DNA of 64,000 nt from Methyloversatilis sp. RAC08 (GCF_001713355.1 NZ_CP016448.1:744001-808000); one strand, 5' to 3'. Positions 8,360 through 17,482 are shown, numbered from the stretch's first letter. Translations and numbers: made by a program. Notes: a model not told the origin generated them from the letters alone.

Positions 8360-9274
8360 TCAGTCGCTTTCGGCTCGCATCGCGAGCGCCGCCGCCGCGG
8401 CACGCGTCTCGACCCCGAGCTTTTCGTACACGTGTTCGAGGTGCTTGTTCACGGTGCGTGGGCTCATGCCGAGGATGTCGCCGATGTCACGGTTGGTCTT
8501 GCCCTTGGCCAGCCAGGACAGCACTTCCGCTTCGCGCGGCGTCAACTGGGCGCCAGCGATGCGGGTGCTCGATTCGCCACGACGGCGCACATCGAGCAGC
8601 AGCATGTGCTCGCCCAGCCCGACTGCGCCCAGACTGCGCGCGTAAAGCGAATTTTCGCCACTTTCACCGATCAGCTTGGCATCGGTACCCGGCTCCTCCG
8701 CCATGCCTGCAAGCTGGGCCAGCGACTCGCCGGGCGACGAGTCGGACGCGTCGATGCCGAACTGCGTCAGGCTGTCTGCCGCACGCGGCGAGCGCCACGC
8801 GATGCGGCCGAGCGCGTCGATCACGAGCACGCCCAGCCCGGCCACGTCCACCGCCTGCCGCGCGATGCGCACGGCTCGCGCATTGCGCACATGGGCCGAC
8901 AGGCGCGCCAGCACCTCTTCGACGCGCAGCGGCTTGACGACATAGTCGGTACCGCCTGCGGTGAAACCTTCGACCACTTCCGCCGTGCCCGACAGGCCGG
9001 TCATGAAGATGACCGGCACATGCGACAGGCCAGGCTCTTCGCGGATCAGGCGGCAGGTTTCGAAACCGGACAGGCCCGGCATGACCGCATCCAGCAGGAT
9101 GGCGTCGGGCACGACCAGTTCGAGCCGGGCCAGCGCCGACTCGCCATCATTGGCGATCAGTACCAGATAGCCGGCCTGGGACAGCGCTTCGCACAGGAAG
9201 CCGAGCGAATCCGGCGCGTCGTCCACCACCAGCACGACCGGCTGATGGAACGGGGAATCATTGGACATGGGCAT
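8360..9274 (-). CDS. LuxR/NarL-type response regulator with an internal sensor-like domain
   Basis: A receiver domain occupies residues about 12-130 (VVLVVDDAPDS; phospho-acceptor Asp62 in ILLDAVMPG; conserved Lys in VVKPL). The middle domain (about 135-230: VAGLGVLVIDALGRIAW) looks PAS-like. The C-terminal LuxR helix-turn-helix covers about 240-300 (LTPREAEVLSWLAKGKTNRDIGDILGMSPRTVNKHL). It overlaps the 3' end of the permease-kinase gene and is its obvious partner. Starts at GTG 9277, ATG 9274 and ATG 9268 are all possible. It likely controls the divergent urt operon, whose upstream region carries perfect inverted repeats. Confidence 0.9.
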   Translation of the reverse strand: MPMSNDSPFHQPVVLVVDDAPDSLGFLCEALSQAGYLVLIANDGESALARLELVVPDAILLDAVMPGLSGFETCRLIREEPGLSHVPVIFMTGLSGTAEVVEGFTAGGTDYVVKPLRVEEVLARLSAHVRNARAVRIARQAVDVAGLGVLVIDALGRIAWRSPRAADSLTQFGIDASDSSPGESLAQLAGMAEEPGTDAKLIGESGENSLYARSLGAVGLGEHMLLLDVRRRGESSTRIAGAQLTPREAEVLSWLAKGKTNRDIGDILGMSPRTVNKHLEHVYEKLGVETRAAAAALAMRAESD

Positions 9275-12200
9275 CACGTTGCAGCAATTCGGTGAAACGG
9301 ATCAGGTCAAAACCATCGATGAGCTTGCGCAGCCGGCCGCAGTCTTCGCGTGCCTCATCCGACCGTTCCGCGATGGCATCGAGCAGGGTCGCGATGCCGT
9401 TCACGTGGCCGAGACGCGACAGCCTGAGCAGCGCCGAGCGTTCCTCTTCGTCCAGCGCCCGCAAGGGTACATCGCCTGCGTCGTTGCGGGATGCAACATT
9501 CGAAGGTTCAGGTGCATCGACGTGCCAGGTCAGGTCGAGCGCGTCGCGCAATTGTTCCAGCAGCTCCGACTCCATGACCGGCTTGGGCACGAAGCCGGCG
9601 CAGCCTGAGTTGCGCAGCAGTTCGCTGCGGTTGTCGAATACGTTGGCCGACACCATGATGACCGGAATCGGCGCGCCGGCAGTGTGCTGCAGGTGGCGCG
9701 CGGTTTCCCAGCCATCCATGCCGTCCATGTTGATATCGAGCAGCACCACGTCGGGGCGCTGCAGCGCGACCCGTTCGAGCCCTTCGCGCCCGCTCGCCGC
9801 CTCGTCGATGCCGAAACCGAGTGGCAGCAGCATGGCCGCGAGCATGTGGCGCTGCGTGGCGTCGTCGTCGATCAGCAGCACGCGCCGGCGCTCGCCGTCG
9901 TAGCCGATGACCTGACGCGTCGGTCTGACCTTGGTCGGCACCGACAGGTACTCCGGCAGGTAGAGCCGCAGTCGGAATGTGCTGCCTCGGCCCGGTTCGC
10001 TTTCCAGCGTCAGTTCGCCGCCCATCAGCGAGGTGAGCATGCGGCTGATGGTCAGGCCCAGGCCGGCTCCGGGTTCGGCCTGGCCGCGGCCGGAACTGCT
10101 GCGCTCGAACGGCACGAAGATGCGTGCATGGTCTTCCTGCGCGATGCCGGGCCCGGTGTCGGCCACTTCGAAGCGCGCCACTTCCATGCGGTAGTCGATG
10201 CGCAGCACCACTTCGCCGCGCGACGTGAATTTCACCGCATTGGCCAGCAGGTTGATCAGCACCTGACGGAGCCGCTTCACATCCACCCGCACATAGTCGG
10301 GCATGCGGCCGGTGGTTTCGATGCGAAAGCGCAGGCCCTTGCGCACGGCCTGCGGCTCGAACATCTTGGCCAGGTCGTCGAGCAGTTCGCGCATCGGCAT
10401 CGGTGACGGATCGAGCCGCAGCTTGCCGGCTTCGATGCGGGCGAGGTCGAGCAGACCGTCGATCAGCCCCAGCAGGTGTTCGCCGCTGCGCAGGATGGTG
10501 CCGAGCGCGCGCCGCTGGGTATCGACCTGGGTCAGCGCACCCGTCGCTGGCGCGCCTTTGGCCGCACCGGCCTGCGCCAGCGAGCCCTGTCCCAGCTCGC
10601 GCAGCAGTATCTGCGCATAGCCGAGAATGCTGTTCAGCGGCGTACGCAGTTCGTGGCTGATGCCGGTCACATAACGCGTTTTCGCGAGGTTGGCCGATTC
10701 GGCGGAATCCTTCGCCTTCTGCAATGCGAGGTCAGTCTTGCGGTGGGCATCCACCTCGCGCATCAGCAGCTGGTTCTGCCGGTTCGACTCGTCCTGCGCC
10801 AGACGCCTGCTTTCCGAGCCGAGCACGATCCACCACGCGCACACCGCGCACAGCAACACCAGCAGCGCGAAGGTCTTGAGCAAGCTCAGCAGCAGGATTT
10901 CACGCGTCGCCGAGTACAGGTCGGCGACCACCGCCTCCTGGTAGTACACGACGCCGAAGATGACCGCCAGCAGCGCAGTAAGCGACAGGAATACGACCAG
11001 GAAGTGGCCGACCCGGAAATTGACCCGGCGCGCCAGCCGCATCGGCAGGATGGCGTTGAGCACCGCATGCAGTTGGGCAGCGGCACTCGCGTCGGTCTTG
11101 CAGCGGTCGTGGCAGCGCGATTCCAGCGTGCAGCACAGCGAGCAGATCGGCTGCCCATAGGCTGGGCAGTAGGCCATGTCTTCCGATTCGAAGCTGTTTT
11201 CGCAGACGTGGCAGGTGACGTTCTGACCCGGTCGCCACTGCATCGTGCTGCGCCGCGCGATGTAGTAGCGGCCGCGCGTCCCCCAGGCGATCAGCGGCGC
11301 AATGACGAAGGCGGTGGCGAGCGAAATGACCGGCGAAAACGCCTGCGCCGCGTCCCCCATCCAGCCGGTGTAGGCCAGTACCGACACGACGGTGGCAATC
11401 GCCATCGACCCCAGCCCGACCGGATTGATTTCGTACAGGTGGGCGCGCTTGAACTCGATGTGCGACGGCGACAGGCCGAGCGGCTTGTTCACCACGAGGT
11501 CGGCCACCAGTGCGCCGACCCAGGCGATGGCGAGGTTGGCGTACAGACCCAGCACGTGCTCCAGCGCCTCGAACACGCCGAGCAGCATCAGCAGCAGCGC
11601 GATGACCACATTGAATACCAGCCATACGACGCGGCCCGGGTGGCTGTGCGTCAGCCGGGCGAAGAAATTCGACCAGGCGAGCGATCCGGCGTAGGCGTTG
11701 GTCACGTTGATCTTGAGCTGCGACACGATGACGAAGACGACGGTCACGGCCAGCACGACCGCCGGGGAATCGAACACATAGCCGTAGCCGGCCAGATACA
11801 TCTGCGTCGGTTCGAGCGCTCGGTCGGCCGGAACCATGGCCTGCAGCGCGAGAAAGGCGAGAAAGGCGCCGCCCAGCATCTTGACCATGCCGGGCACGAT
11901 CCAGCCCGGGCCGGCAATCAGCACGGCCGCCCACCAGCGGTAACGGTTCTCGCGGTTCTTTTCCGGCAGGAAGCGCAGGTAATCGACCTGTTCGCCGATC
12001 TGCACGACGAGAGAAATGGCCACGGTGGAGGCGGCACCGAACATCAGCCAGTCGAAGTCGCTGTTGCCCGACGAGCGGCCACTCATGCTGGTGAAGTCGC
12101 TGAACATTTCCGGCGCCTGCAGCCACACCGCAATGTAGGGCAACACCAGCAGCACGATCCACACCGGCTGCGTCCACAGCTGGATGCGGCTGATCAGCGT

Positions 12201-12707
12201 CACCCCGTGGATCACCAGCGGAATCACCACCACCGCGCACAGCAGATAGGCCCACGCGAGCGGCATGCCGAAGTACAGCTCGAACGCCAGCGCCATGATG
12301 GCCGCCTCGATGGCGAAGAAGATGAAGGTGAAGCTGGCATAGACCAGCGAAGTGATGGTCGAGCCCAGATAGCCGAAACCCGCGCCGCGCGTCAGCAGAT
12401 CCATGTCGACGCCGTACTTGGCGGCGCAATAGCTGATGGGCAGGCCGGTCAGGAAGGTGATCAGGCCAACGAACAGGATGGCCCACAGCGCGTTGGTGAA
12501 GCCGTAGTTCAGCGCGATCGCCCCGCCGATGGCTTCCAGCGCCAGAAAGGACACCGCGCCGAAGGCGGTGTTGGCGACCCGCCACTCCGACCACTTCCGG
12601 AAGCTGCGCGGCGTGTAACGCAGCGCGTAGTCCTCGAGCGTTTCGGTCGCGACCCAGGTGTTGTAGTCGCGGCGAATCTTGAAAATCTGCTGGGTGGCTT
12701 CTGACAT
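9258..12707 (-). CDS. Hybrid histidine kinase with NCS1 permease-like sensor module
   Basis: A 1149-residue fusion. Residues about 35-480 are a twelve-helix-type permease resembling the NCS1 (cytosine/uracil/allantoin/hydantoin) family. Residues 499-536 form a cysteine cluster (Cys499, 502, 514, 522, 525, 526, 532, 536) that looks like a zinc-binding module. Two more transmembrane segments (about 567-590 and 607-630) lead to a kinase with H-box SHELRTP (His685), N-box around NLLANAVKF and G-boxes DTGPGIA and GAGLGLTIS. A receiver follows at about 942-1055 (phospho-acceptor Asp991), then an ill-defined C-terminal tail. The ATG at 12707 is chosen because family similarity starts there; the frame stays open to 12962. 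It probably senses, and perhaps transports, a urea- or amide-related compound. Confidence 0.88.
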   Translation of the reverse strand: MSEATQQIFKIRRDYNTWVATETLEDYALRYTPRSFRKWSEWRVANTAFGAVSFLALEAIGGAIALNYGFTNALWAILFVGLITFLTGLPISYCAAKYGVDMDLLTRGAGFGYLGSTITSLVYASFTFIFFAIEAAIMALAFELYFGMPLAWAYLLCAVVVIPLVIHGVTLISRIQLWTQPVWIVLLVLPYIAVWLQAPEMFSDFTSMSGRSSGNSDFDWLMFGAASTVAISLVVQIGEQVDYLRFLPEKNRENRYRWWAAVLIAGPGWIVPGMVKMLGGAFLAFLALQAMVPADRALEPTQMYLAGYGYVFDSPAVVLAVTVVFVIVSQLKINVTNAYAGSLAWSNFFARLTHSHPGRVVWLVFNVVIALLLMLLGVFEALEHVLGLYANLAIAWVGALVADLVVNKPLGLSPSHIEFKRAHLYEINPVGLGSMAIATVVSVLAYTGWMGDAAQAFSPVISLATAFVIAPLIAWGTRGRYYIARRSTMQWRPGQNVTCHVCENSFESEDMAYCPAYGQPICSLCCTLESRCHDRCKTDASAAAQLHAVLNAILPMRLARRVNFRVGHFLVVFLSLTALLAVIFGVVYYQEAVVADLYSATREILLLSLLKTFALLVLLCAVCAWWIVLGSESRRLAQDESNRQNQLLMREVDAHRKTDLALQKAKDSAESANLAKTRYVTGISHELRTPLNSILGYAQILLRELGQGSLAQAGAAKGAPATGALTQVDTQRRALGTILRSGEHLLGLIDGLLDLARIEAGKLRLDPSPMPMRELLDDLAKMFEPQAVRKGLRFRIETTGRMPDYVRVDVKRLRQVLINLLANAVKFTSRGEVVLRIDYRMEVARFEVADTGPGIAQEDHARIFVPFERSSSGRGQAEPGAGLGLTISRMLTSLMGGELTLESEPGRGSTFRLRLYLPEYLSVPTKVRPTRQVIGYDGERRRVLLIDDDATQRHMLAAMLLPLGFGIDEAASGREGLERVALQRPDVVLLDINMDGMDGWETARHLQHTAGAPIPVIMVSANVFDNRSELLRNSGCAGFVPKPVMESELLEQLRDALDLTWHVDAPEPSNVASRNDAGDVPLRALDEEERSALLRLSRLGHVNGIATLLDAIAERSDEAREDCGRLRKLIDGFDLIRFTELLQRDAHVQ

Positions 12708-12817
12708 CGGATCGGGCGGCTGTAGGTCTGCCCGACGCATGCAAGAAACGCTCCGGGCAAGGTGCGTGAGCACCCGCCCGGAGAACAAGGTACAGCTTCC
12801 CTCCACGCCGCCGAAAG

Positions 12818-12834
12818 CGCACCAGAACAGTGCA
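12818..12834. promoter_or_regulatory. NtrC-like binding site
   Basis: CGCACCAGAACAGTGCA matches the enterobacterial NtrC consensus TGCACCA-N3-TGGTGCA at 11 of 14 half-site positions. A perfect TGGTGCA half-site follows at 12847-12853. NtrC control of urea and amide uptake under nitrogen limitation is common, so the position between the kinase and urtA is sensible. No good sigma-54 promoter was found nearby. Confidence 0.4.
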
Positions 12835-12922
12835 TGAGCCACTTGGTGGTGCAGTGCGTCAGCGCAGGACTTCACCTTAGCACCGAACCCCGCGCATCCC
12901 GAGTGTTGCGCAGCGTACTCAC

Positions 12923-12940
12923 ATACGTCGATTGACGTAT
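12923..12940. promoter_or_regulatory. 18-base inverted repeat, candidate operator
   Basis: ATACGTC-GATT-GACGTAT has two perfect seven-base arms around a four-base spacer. It lies 133 bases before the urtA start and 216 bases before the kinase start. LuxR-type regulators bind short dyads like this, so the linked response regulator is the first candidate; this is inference. Confidence 0.5.
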
Positions 12941-12988
12941 TCCGGCTACACACCCCCGACAACTACTTTTCGGACCGCAGCGACCGGT

Positions 12989-13002
12989 TGCGGTGCACCG
13001 CA
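12989..13002. promoter_or_regulatory. 14-base perfect palindrome TGCGGTGCACCGCA
   Basis: A perfect self-complementary 14-mer lies 71 bases upstream of the urtA start. It could be an operator or, in RNA, a small hairpin in the urtA leader. It does not match the NtrC layout, which has a spacer between outward half-sites. Confidence 0.35.
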
Positions 13003-13073
13003 CAAAAGTGAATCAACGGCCAATACCGGATCGCCTGAAGCTCCCCAACCCGTCCCCGCTCAGGAGAACAGAT

Positions 13074-14348
13074 ATGGCTGACAAGAAAGACCCGATCCAG
13101 ACGCCGCTTACCGATGAACAGCGCCGCAAGGTGCTGATGGGCATGGCCGCGATGCCTGCGATGATGATGCCCGGCATGGCACTGGCCCAGGCTGCGCAGT
13201 TCCCGACGGCCAAGGTGAACACCACCAAGCTGGCGGTGACGGATACCGAGGTCGTCGTCGGTCAGCTGCATTCGGCGACCGGCACCATGGCCATTTCGGA
13301 AACCGGGTCGATCCAGGCCGAACAGCTGGCGATCGACCAGATCAATGCGATGGGCGGCGTGCTCGGTCGCAAGATCCGCGTGATCAAGGAAGACGGCGCA
13401 TCCGACTGGCCGACCTTCGCCGAGAAGTCGAAGAAGCTGCTGGTGCAGGACAAGGTGGCGTGCGTGTTCGGCTGCTGGACGTCGGCTTCGCGCAAGGCGG
13501 TGCTGCCGATCTTCGAAAAAGAAAACGGCATGCTGTACTACCCGACGTTCTACGAAGGTCTGGAACAGTCGAAGAACGTGATCTACACGGGCCAGGAAGC
13601 CACGCAACAGATCCTGTACGGCCTCGACTGGGCAGCGAAGGAAAAAAGCGCCAAGACATTCTTCCTGGTCGGCTCGGACTACATCTGGCCGCGCACCTCG
13701 ATGAAGATCGCACGCAAGCACATCGAGTCCGTTGCCAAGCTGGGCAAGGTCGCCGGCGAAGAGTACTACCCGCTCGGCCACACCAATTTCAACTCGCTGA
13801 TCAACAAGATCAAGCTGGCCAAGCCGGACTGCATCTTCGCAGCCGTGGTCGGCGGCTCGAACGTCGCCTTCTACAAGCAGCTGAAGGCTGCCGGCATCAC
13901 CGCGGACAAGCAGTTCCTGCTGACCATTTCGGTGACCGAAGACGAAGTGCTGGGCATCGGTGGTGAAAACATCGCCGGCTTCTACTCGTCGATGAAGTAC
14001 TTCCAGTCGCTGGACAACGCCAACAACAAGGCTTTCGTCGAGGCATTCAAGAAGGCCTACGGTCCGAAGTCGGTGATCGGCGACGTGACCCAGGCCGGCT
14101 ATCTCGGCCCGTGGATCTGGAAGGCGACCGTCGAGAAGGCCGGCAGCTTCGATGTCGACAAGATCGCCGCCGCCTCCGGTGGCATCGAGTTGAAGACCGC
14201 GCCCGAAGGCTACGTCAAGGTGCATGACAACCACCACCTGTGGAGCAAGGCGCGCATCGGCCAGGCGCAGCTCGACGGCCAGTTCAAGGTGGTCGCCGAG
14301 TCGCCCGAGCTGATCGAGCCGAACCCCTTCCCCAAGGGTTACCAGTAA
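13074..14348 (+). CDS. urtA: Urea/short-chain amide ABC transporter substrate-binding protein
   Basis: A 424-residue periplasmic binding protein of the UrtA/FmdD branch of the Leu/Ile/Val type. The N-terminus has a twin-arginine signal (RR at 17-18, then KVLMGMAAMPAM) and a cleavage region near ALAQA. The mature part begins VVVGQLHSATGTMAISETG and carries the family strings GRKIRVIKEDGASDWPTFAEK, CVFGCWTSASRKAVLPIFE and NGMLYYPTFYEG. It captures urea or small amides outside the inner membrane and passes them to UrtBC. The ATG at 13074 follows an AGGAGA site and lacks the unrelated upstream extension. It heads urtABCDE-fmdAB-porin. The true ligand (urea, formamide or acetamide) is not decided by sequence. 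Confidence 0.92.
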   Translation: MADKKDPIQTPLTDEQRRKVLMGMAAMPAMMMPGMALAQAAQFPTAKVNTTKLAVTDTEVVVGQLHSATGTMAISETGSIQAEQLAIDQINAMGGVLGRKIRVIKEDGASDWPTFAEKSKKLLVQDKVACVFGCWTSASRKAVLPIFEKENGMLYYPTFYEGLEQSKNVIYTGQEATQQILYGLDWAAKEKSAKTFFLVGSDYIWPRTSMKIARKHIESVAKLGKVAGEEYYPLGHTNFNSLINKIKLAKPDCIFAAVVGGSNVAFYKQLKAAGITADKQFLLTISVTEDEVLGIGGENIAGFYSSMKYFQSLDNANNKAFVEAFKKAYGPKSVIGDVTQAGYLGPWIWKATVEKAGSFDVDKIAAASGGIELKTAPEGYVKVHDNHHLWSKARIGQAQLDGQFKVVAESPELIEPNPFPKGYQ

Positions 14349-14469
14349 GCCGGACGGTCCGGGGTCCGTGCGTCTCCTCGCACGGGCTCCGGCCCCGCCC
14401 AGGACGTATCCACAAGCGTTCATCGGCCCACGACCTTCATTTGTGAATACCCCCTAGCCGGAGATCACC

Positions 14470-15384
14470 ATGTCACTGACCGACATCATGAACATCACCC
14501 TGATGCAGGGTTTCGCAGGCCTGAGCCTGTTTTCGGTGCTGCTGCTGATGGGCCTCGGGCTGGCCATCATCTTCGGCCAGATGGGCGTGATCAACATGGC
14601 GCATGGCGAATTCATGACCATCGGCGCCTACACGATCTACATGTTCTCGTCGCTCACCGAAACCTTCCTTCCCGGCTTCGCTTCGATGTACTTCCCGTTT
14701 GCCATCGCGGCGGCGTTCTGCATCGCCTTCGTCTTCGGCTGGTTCATCGAATGGGCGCTGATACGACATCTGTACAAGCGTCCGCTCGACACGCTGCTTG
14801 CCACCTGGGGCCTGTCGCTGGCCATGCAGCAGACCTTCCGCTCGACCTTCGGCGCACGCGAAGTGAGCCCGACGCTGCCCGACTGGCTGCTTGGCTCGTG
14901 GGCGCCGGCCGAAGGTCTCGACATCCCGATCAACGGCCTTTTCGTGCTCGCGCTGACCGCGCTGGTGACCGGCTGCGTGCTGCTCGCCCTGTACCGCTCG
15001 CGCTGGGGCTTGCGTGTGCGTGCCACGGTTGCCAACCGCCCGATGGCCAACGCCACCGGCATCAACACCAGCCGCACCGACCGCCTGACCTTCGCCATCG
15101 GTTGCGGCATTGCCGGCATCGCCGGAGCCGCCTTCACGACGATCGGTTCGACCGGCCCGACCAGCGGTTCGCTGTACATCGTCGATGCCTTCCTGGTGGT
15201 GACCTTCGGCGGCGCAGGCAGCCTGCTCGGCACGGTGGCGTCGGCTTTCGGCATCGCCCAGACGCAATCGATCGCCGAGTTCTTCATGACCGGTTCGATG
15301 GCCAAGGTGCTCACGCTGATGATGATCGTGACCATCCTGATGCTGCGTCCGCAAGGCCTCTTTGCTTCGAAGATCCGCCGCTGA
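14470..15384 (+). CDS. urtB: Urea/amide ABC transporter permease UrtB
   Basis: A 304-residue inner-membrane permease of the LivH type with about eight hydrophobic segments. It carries the typical GLGLAIIFGQMGVINMAHGEFMTIGAY stretch near residue 30 and TFGGAGSLLGTV near the C-terminus. It forms the transmembrane channel with UrtC. A GGAG site precedes the ATG. The 121-base gap after urtA is usual for a highly expressed binding-protein gene followed by its permease. In methylotrophs the equivalent is called FmdE in a formamide transporter. Confidence 0.92.
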   Translation: MSLTDIMNITLMQGFAGLSLFSVLLLMGLGLAIIFGQMGVINMAHGEFMTIGAYTIYMFSSLTETFLPGFASMYFPFAIAAAFCIAFVFGWFIEWALIRHLYKRPLDTLLATWGLSLAMQQTFRSTFGAREVSPTLPDWLLGSWAPAEGLDIPINGLFVLALTALVTGCVLLALYRSRWGLRVRATVANRPMANATGINTSRTDRLTFAIGCGIAGIAGAAFTTIGSTGPTSGSLYIVDAFLVVTFGGAGSLLGTVASAFGIAQTQSIAEFFMTGSMAKVLTLMMIVTILMLRPQGLFASKIRR

Positions 15385-15433
15385 GTCCGGCTGCGCTCCG
15401 ACCCCCGAATACCCACGATCCAAGGAGAACCCA

Positions 15434-16651
15434 ATGGACTCAATCAAGAGCTGGCTGGCACGTAGCGGAATGGGAAGCGTGCTGATACTGGCGCTGATCA
15501 TCGTCGTCGTGTTCCCGCTGACGATGGACCTGTTCCGCCTGAACCTGGTCGGCAAATATCTCACCTACGCCTTCGTCGCTGTCGGCCTCGTCATGCTGTG
15601 GGGCTACGGCGGCGTGCTCAGCCTGGGCCAGGGTGTGTTCTTCGGCCTCGGCGGCTACATGATGGCCATGTTCATGAAGCTGGAGGCGTCCGATCCGGAA
15701 ACCACCAAGATCCAGAGCACGCCGGGCATCCCCGACTTCATGGACTGGAACCAGCTGACCGAGCTGCCGCTCTGGTGGGAGCCGTTCCGCCACCTGCCGC
15801 TGGCGCTTCTGGCGGTCCTGCTGATACCGACGCTTCTAGCTTTCATCATCAGTTTCGCGATGTTCCGGCGCCGGGTCGGTGGCGTGTATTTCGCCATCAT
15901 CACGCAGGCGGTCTGCCTGATCCTCACCGTGCTCATCGTCGGCCAGCAGGGCTACACCGGCGGGGTCAACGGCATCACCGACCTGAAGACCATCCTTGGC
16001 TGGGACACGCGCACCGACGAGGCCAAGTACATCCTGTACTTCCTCAATGCCGGACTGCTGATCGCCTCCATCCTGCTGTGCCGCTGGATCCAGCTGAGCA
16101 AGCTCGGCACGCTGCTGCTGGCGATGCGCGACAAGGAAGATCGCGTGCGCTTCTCCGGTTACGACGTGTCGATGTTCAAGGTGTTCACCTTCTGCCTCGC
16201 GGCGATGCTGTCGGCCATCGGCGGTGCGATGTTCGTGCTGCAGGTCGGCTTCATGTCGCCGTCACTGGTCGGCATCGTGCCGTCGATCGAAATGGTCATC
16301 TTCGCCGCCGTCGGCGGACGCATGTCGCTGGTCGGTGCGGTGTATGGCGCGCTGCTGGTCAATTTCGGCAAGACCTACTTCTCCGAAAGCTTCCCCGACC
16401 TGTGGCTGTTCCTGATGGCTGCACTGTTCATCGGCGTCGTGATGGCGTTCCCGAACGGGCTGGCCGGCCTGTACGAAAGCCACGTCAAGCCGCGCCTGGG
16501 CAAACGCAGGGACAAGCCCGCTGCCGGCACCGACAGCACATCGTCGTCCGACGTTCCGCCCGCCACCACGCTGCACAGCGGCGCACCGCACGGCGGCAAG
16601 CCGCTGGCACGCACCGCACTGCCTGACGGCGTGCAGGGCACATCCGCCTGA
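15434..16651 (+). CDS. urtC: Urea/amide ABC transporter permease UrtC
   Basis: A 405-residue LivM-type permease. It has about ten hydrophobic segments, the conserved LMLWGYGGVLSLGQGVFFGLGGYMMAM region (about 50-75) and VGAVYGALLVNFGKTYFSE near residue 305. It pairs with UrtB. The ATG at 15434 follows AAGGAG; the longer frame back into urtB is not used. The C-terminal 45 residues after FPNGLAGLYE are a polar, low-complexity tail, somewhat longer than I expect for this family. Confidence 0.92.
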   Translation: MDSIKSWLARSGMGSVLILALIIVVVFPLTMDLFRLNLVGKYLTYAFVAVGLVMLWGYGGVLSLGQGVFFGLGGYMMAMFMKLEASDPETTKIQSTPGIPDFMDWNQLTELPLWWEPFRHLPLALLAVLLIPTLLAFIISFAMFRRRVGGVYFAIITQAVCLILTVLIVGQQGYTGGVNGITDLKTILGWDTRTDEAKYILYFLNAGLLIASILLCRWIQLSKLGTLLLAMRDKEDRVRFSGYDVSMFKVFTFCLAAMLSAIGGAMFVLQVGFMSPSLVGIVPSIEMVIFAAVGGRMSLVGAVYGALLVNFGKTYFSESFPDLWLFLMAALFIGVVMAFPNGLAGLYESHVKPRLGKRRDKPAAGTDSTSSSDVPPATTLHSGAPHGGKPLARTALPDGVQGTSA

Positions 16652-16668
16652 TCCGAACGGAGACCGAC

Positions 16669-17412
16669 ATGAGCAATACCGACTTCGTACTTGCGGTGGA
16701 AGACCTCACCGTGTCCTTCGACGGTTTCAAGGCCATCGACGCGCTGACCCTGTACGTGGATCGCGGCGAGCTGCGCGTAATCATCGGCCCGAACGGTGCC
16801 GGCAAGACCACGCTGCTCGACCTGATCTGCGGCAAGACGCGCGCCAGCAGCGGCAGCATCAAGTTCAAGAATACGGAGATGACCAAGATGTCCGAGCACA
16901 AGATCGTGCGCTCGGGCATCGGCCGCAAATTCCAGACGCCGTCGATCTACGAAAACCTCTCCGTCTTCAAGAATCTTGAAGTGTCCTTCCCGCGCGGTCG
17001 CAGCGTGTTCGGCGCACTGGGTTTCCGGTGCACCGACGAAGTCAAGGCACGCGTGCAGTCGGTGGCCGACGAAATCAGCCTGGGCGACTCGCTCGACGTC
17101 GAAGCGGGCCTGCTGAGCCACGGCCAGAAGCAGTGGCTCGAGATCGGCATGTTGCTGATGCAGGAACCCGAACTTCTGATGCTCGACGAGCCGATCGCCG
17201 GCATGAGCGTGCGCGAGCGCGAACTGACAGGCGAGCTCCTGCAGCGCATCTGCAAGGGGCGCTCGGTGATCGTGATCGAGCACGACATGGATTTCGTCAA
17301 GCGCATCGCACACAAGGTCACCGTCATGCACCAGGGAAAGATCCTCGCCGAAGGATCGATGGACAAGGTGCAGAACGATCCCAAGGTCATCGACGTTTAT
17401 CTGGGTCACTGA
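16669..17412 (+). CDS. urtD: Urea/amide ABC transporter ATPase UrtD
   Basis: A 247-residue ABC ATPase. Walker A is GPNGAGKTT (about 39-47). The signature region is the variant LLSHGQKQWLEIGMLL, followed by Walker B ELLMLDEPIAGMS and the switch histidine in VIEHDMDFV. The SHGQKQ form of the signature is typical of UrtD/LivG relatives. It energises UrtBC together with UrtE. It lies 17 bases after urtC. Confidence 0.93.
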   Translation: MSNTDFVLAVEDLTVSFDGFKAIDALTLYVDRGELRVIIGPNGAGKTTLLDLICGKTRASSGSIKFKNTEMTKMSEHKIVRSGIGRKFQTPSIYENLSVFKNLEVSFPRGRSVFGALGFRCTDEVKARVQSVADEISLGDSLDVEAGLLSHGQKQWLEIGMLLMQEPELLMLDEPIAGMSVRERELTGELLQRICKGRSVIVIEHDMDFVKRIAHKVTVMHQGKILAEGSMDKVQNDPKVIDVYLGH

Positions 17413-17482
17413 GTCTGGGCCACCGAGTCCCGACTACCGATCCCGCACACGCCACCCGCATCGAACACGAGAGGACACCACC

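Larger units (their letters stand above)
12708..13073. other. Divergent intergenic region between permease-kinase and urtA
   Basis: A 366-base non-coding stretch separates the kinase gene (minus) from urtA (plus). It contains an NtrC-like site, an 18-base inverted repeat and a 14-base palindrome (listed separately). The urtA ribosome-binding site (AGGAGA) ends about seven bases before the ATG at 13074. I do not see a convincing sigma-70 or sigma-54 promoter for either gene. The kinase frame could extend part of the way into this region, but that sequence has no family character. Confidence 0.7.

Noticed and set aside
10476-12704. A 742-codon open frame opposite the permease-kinase gene
   Set aside because: It is the antisense shadow of a GC-rich gene: its product is rich in His, Gln, Arg and Gly with no motif. 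Similar long shadows occur opposite dmfA2, ureC and fimV.
12989-13002. The palindrome TGCGGTGCACCGCA as an NtrC site
   Set aside because: The half-sites are in the wrong order and there is no three-base spacer.
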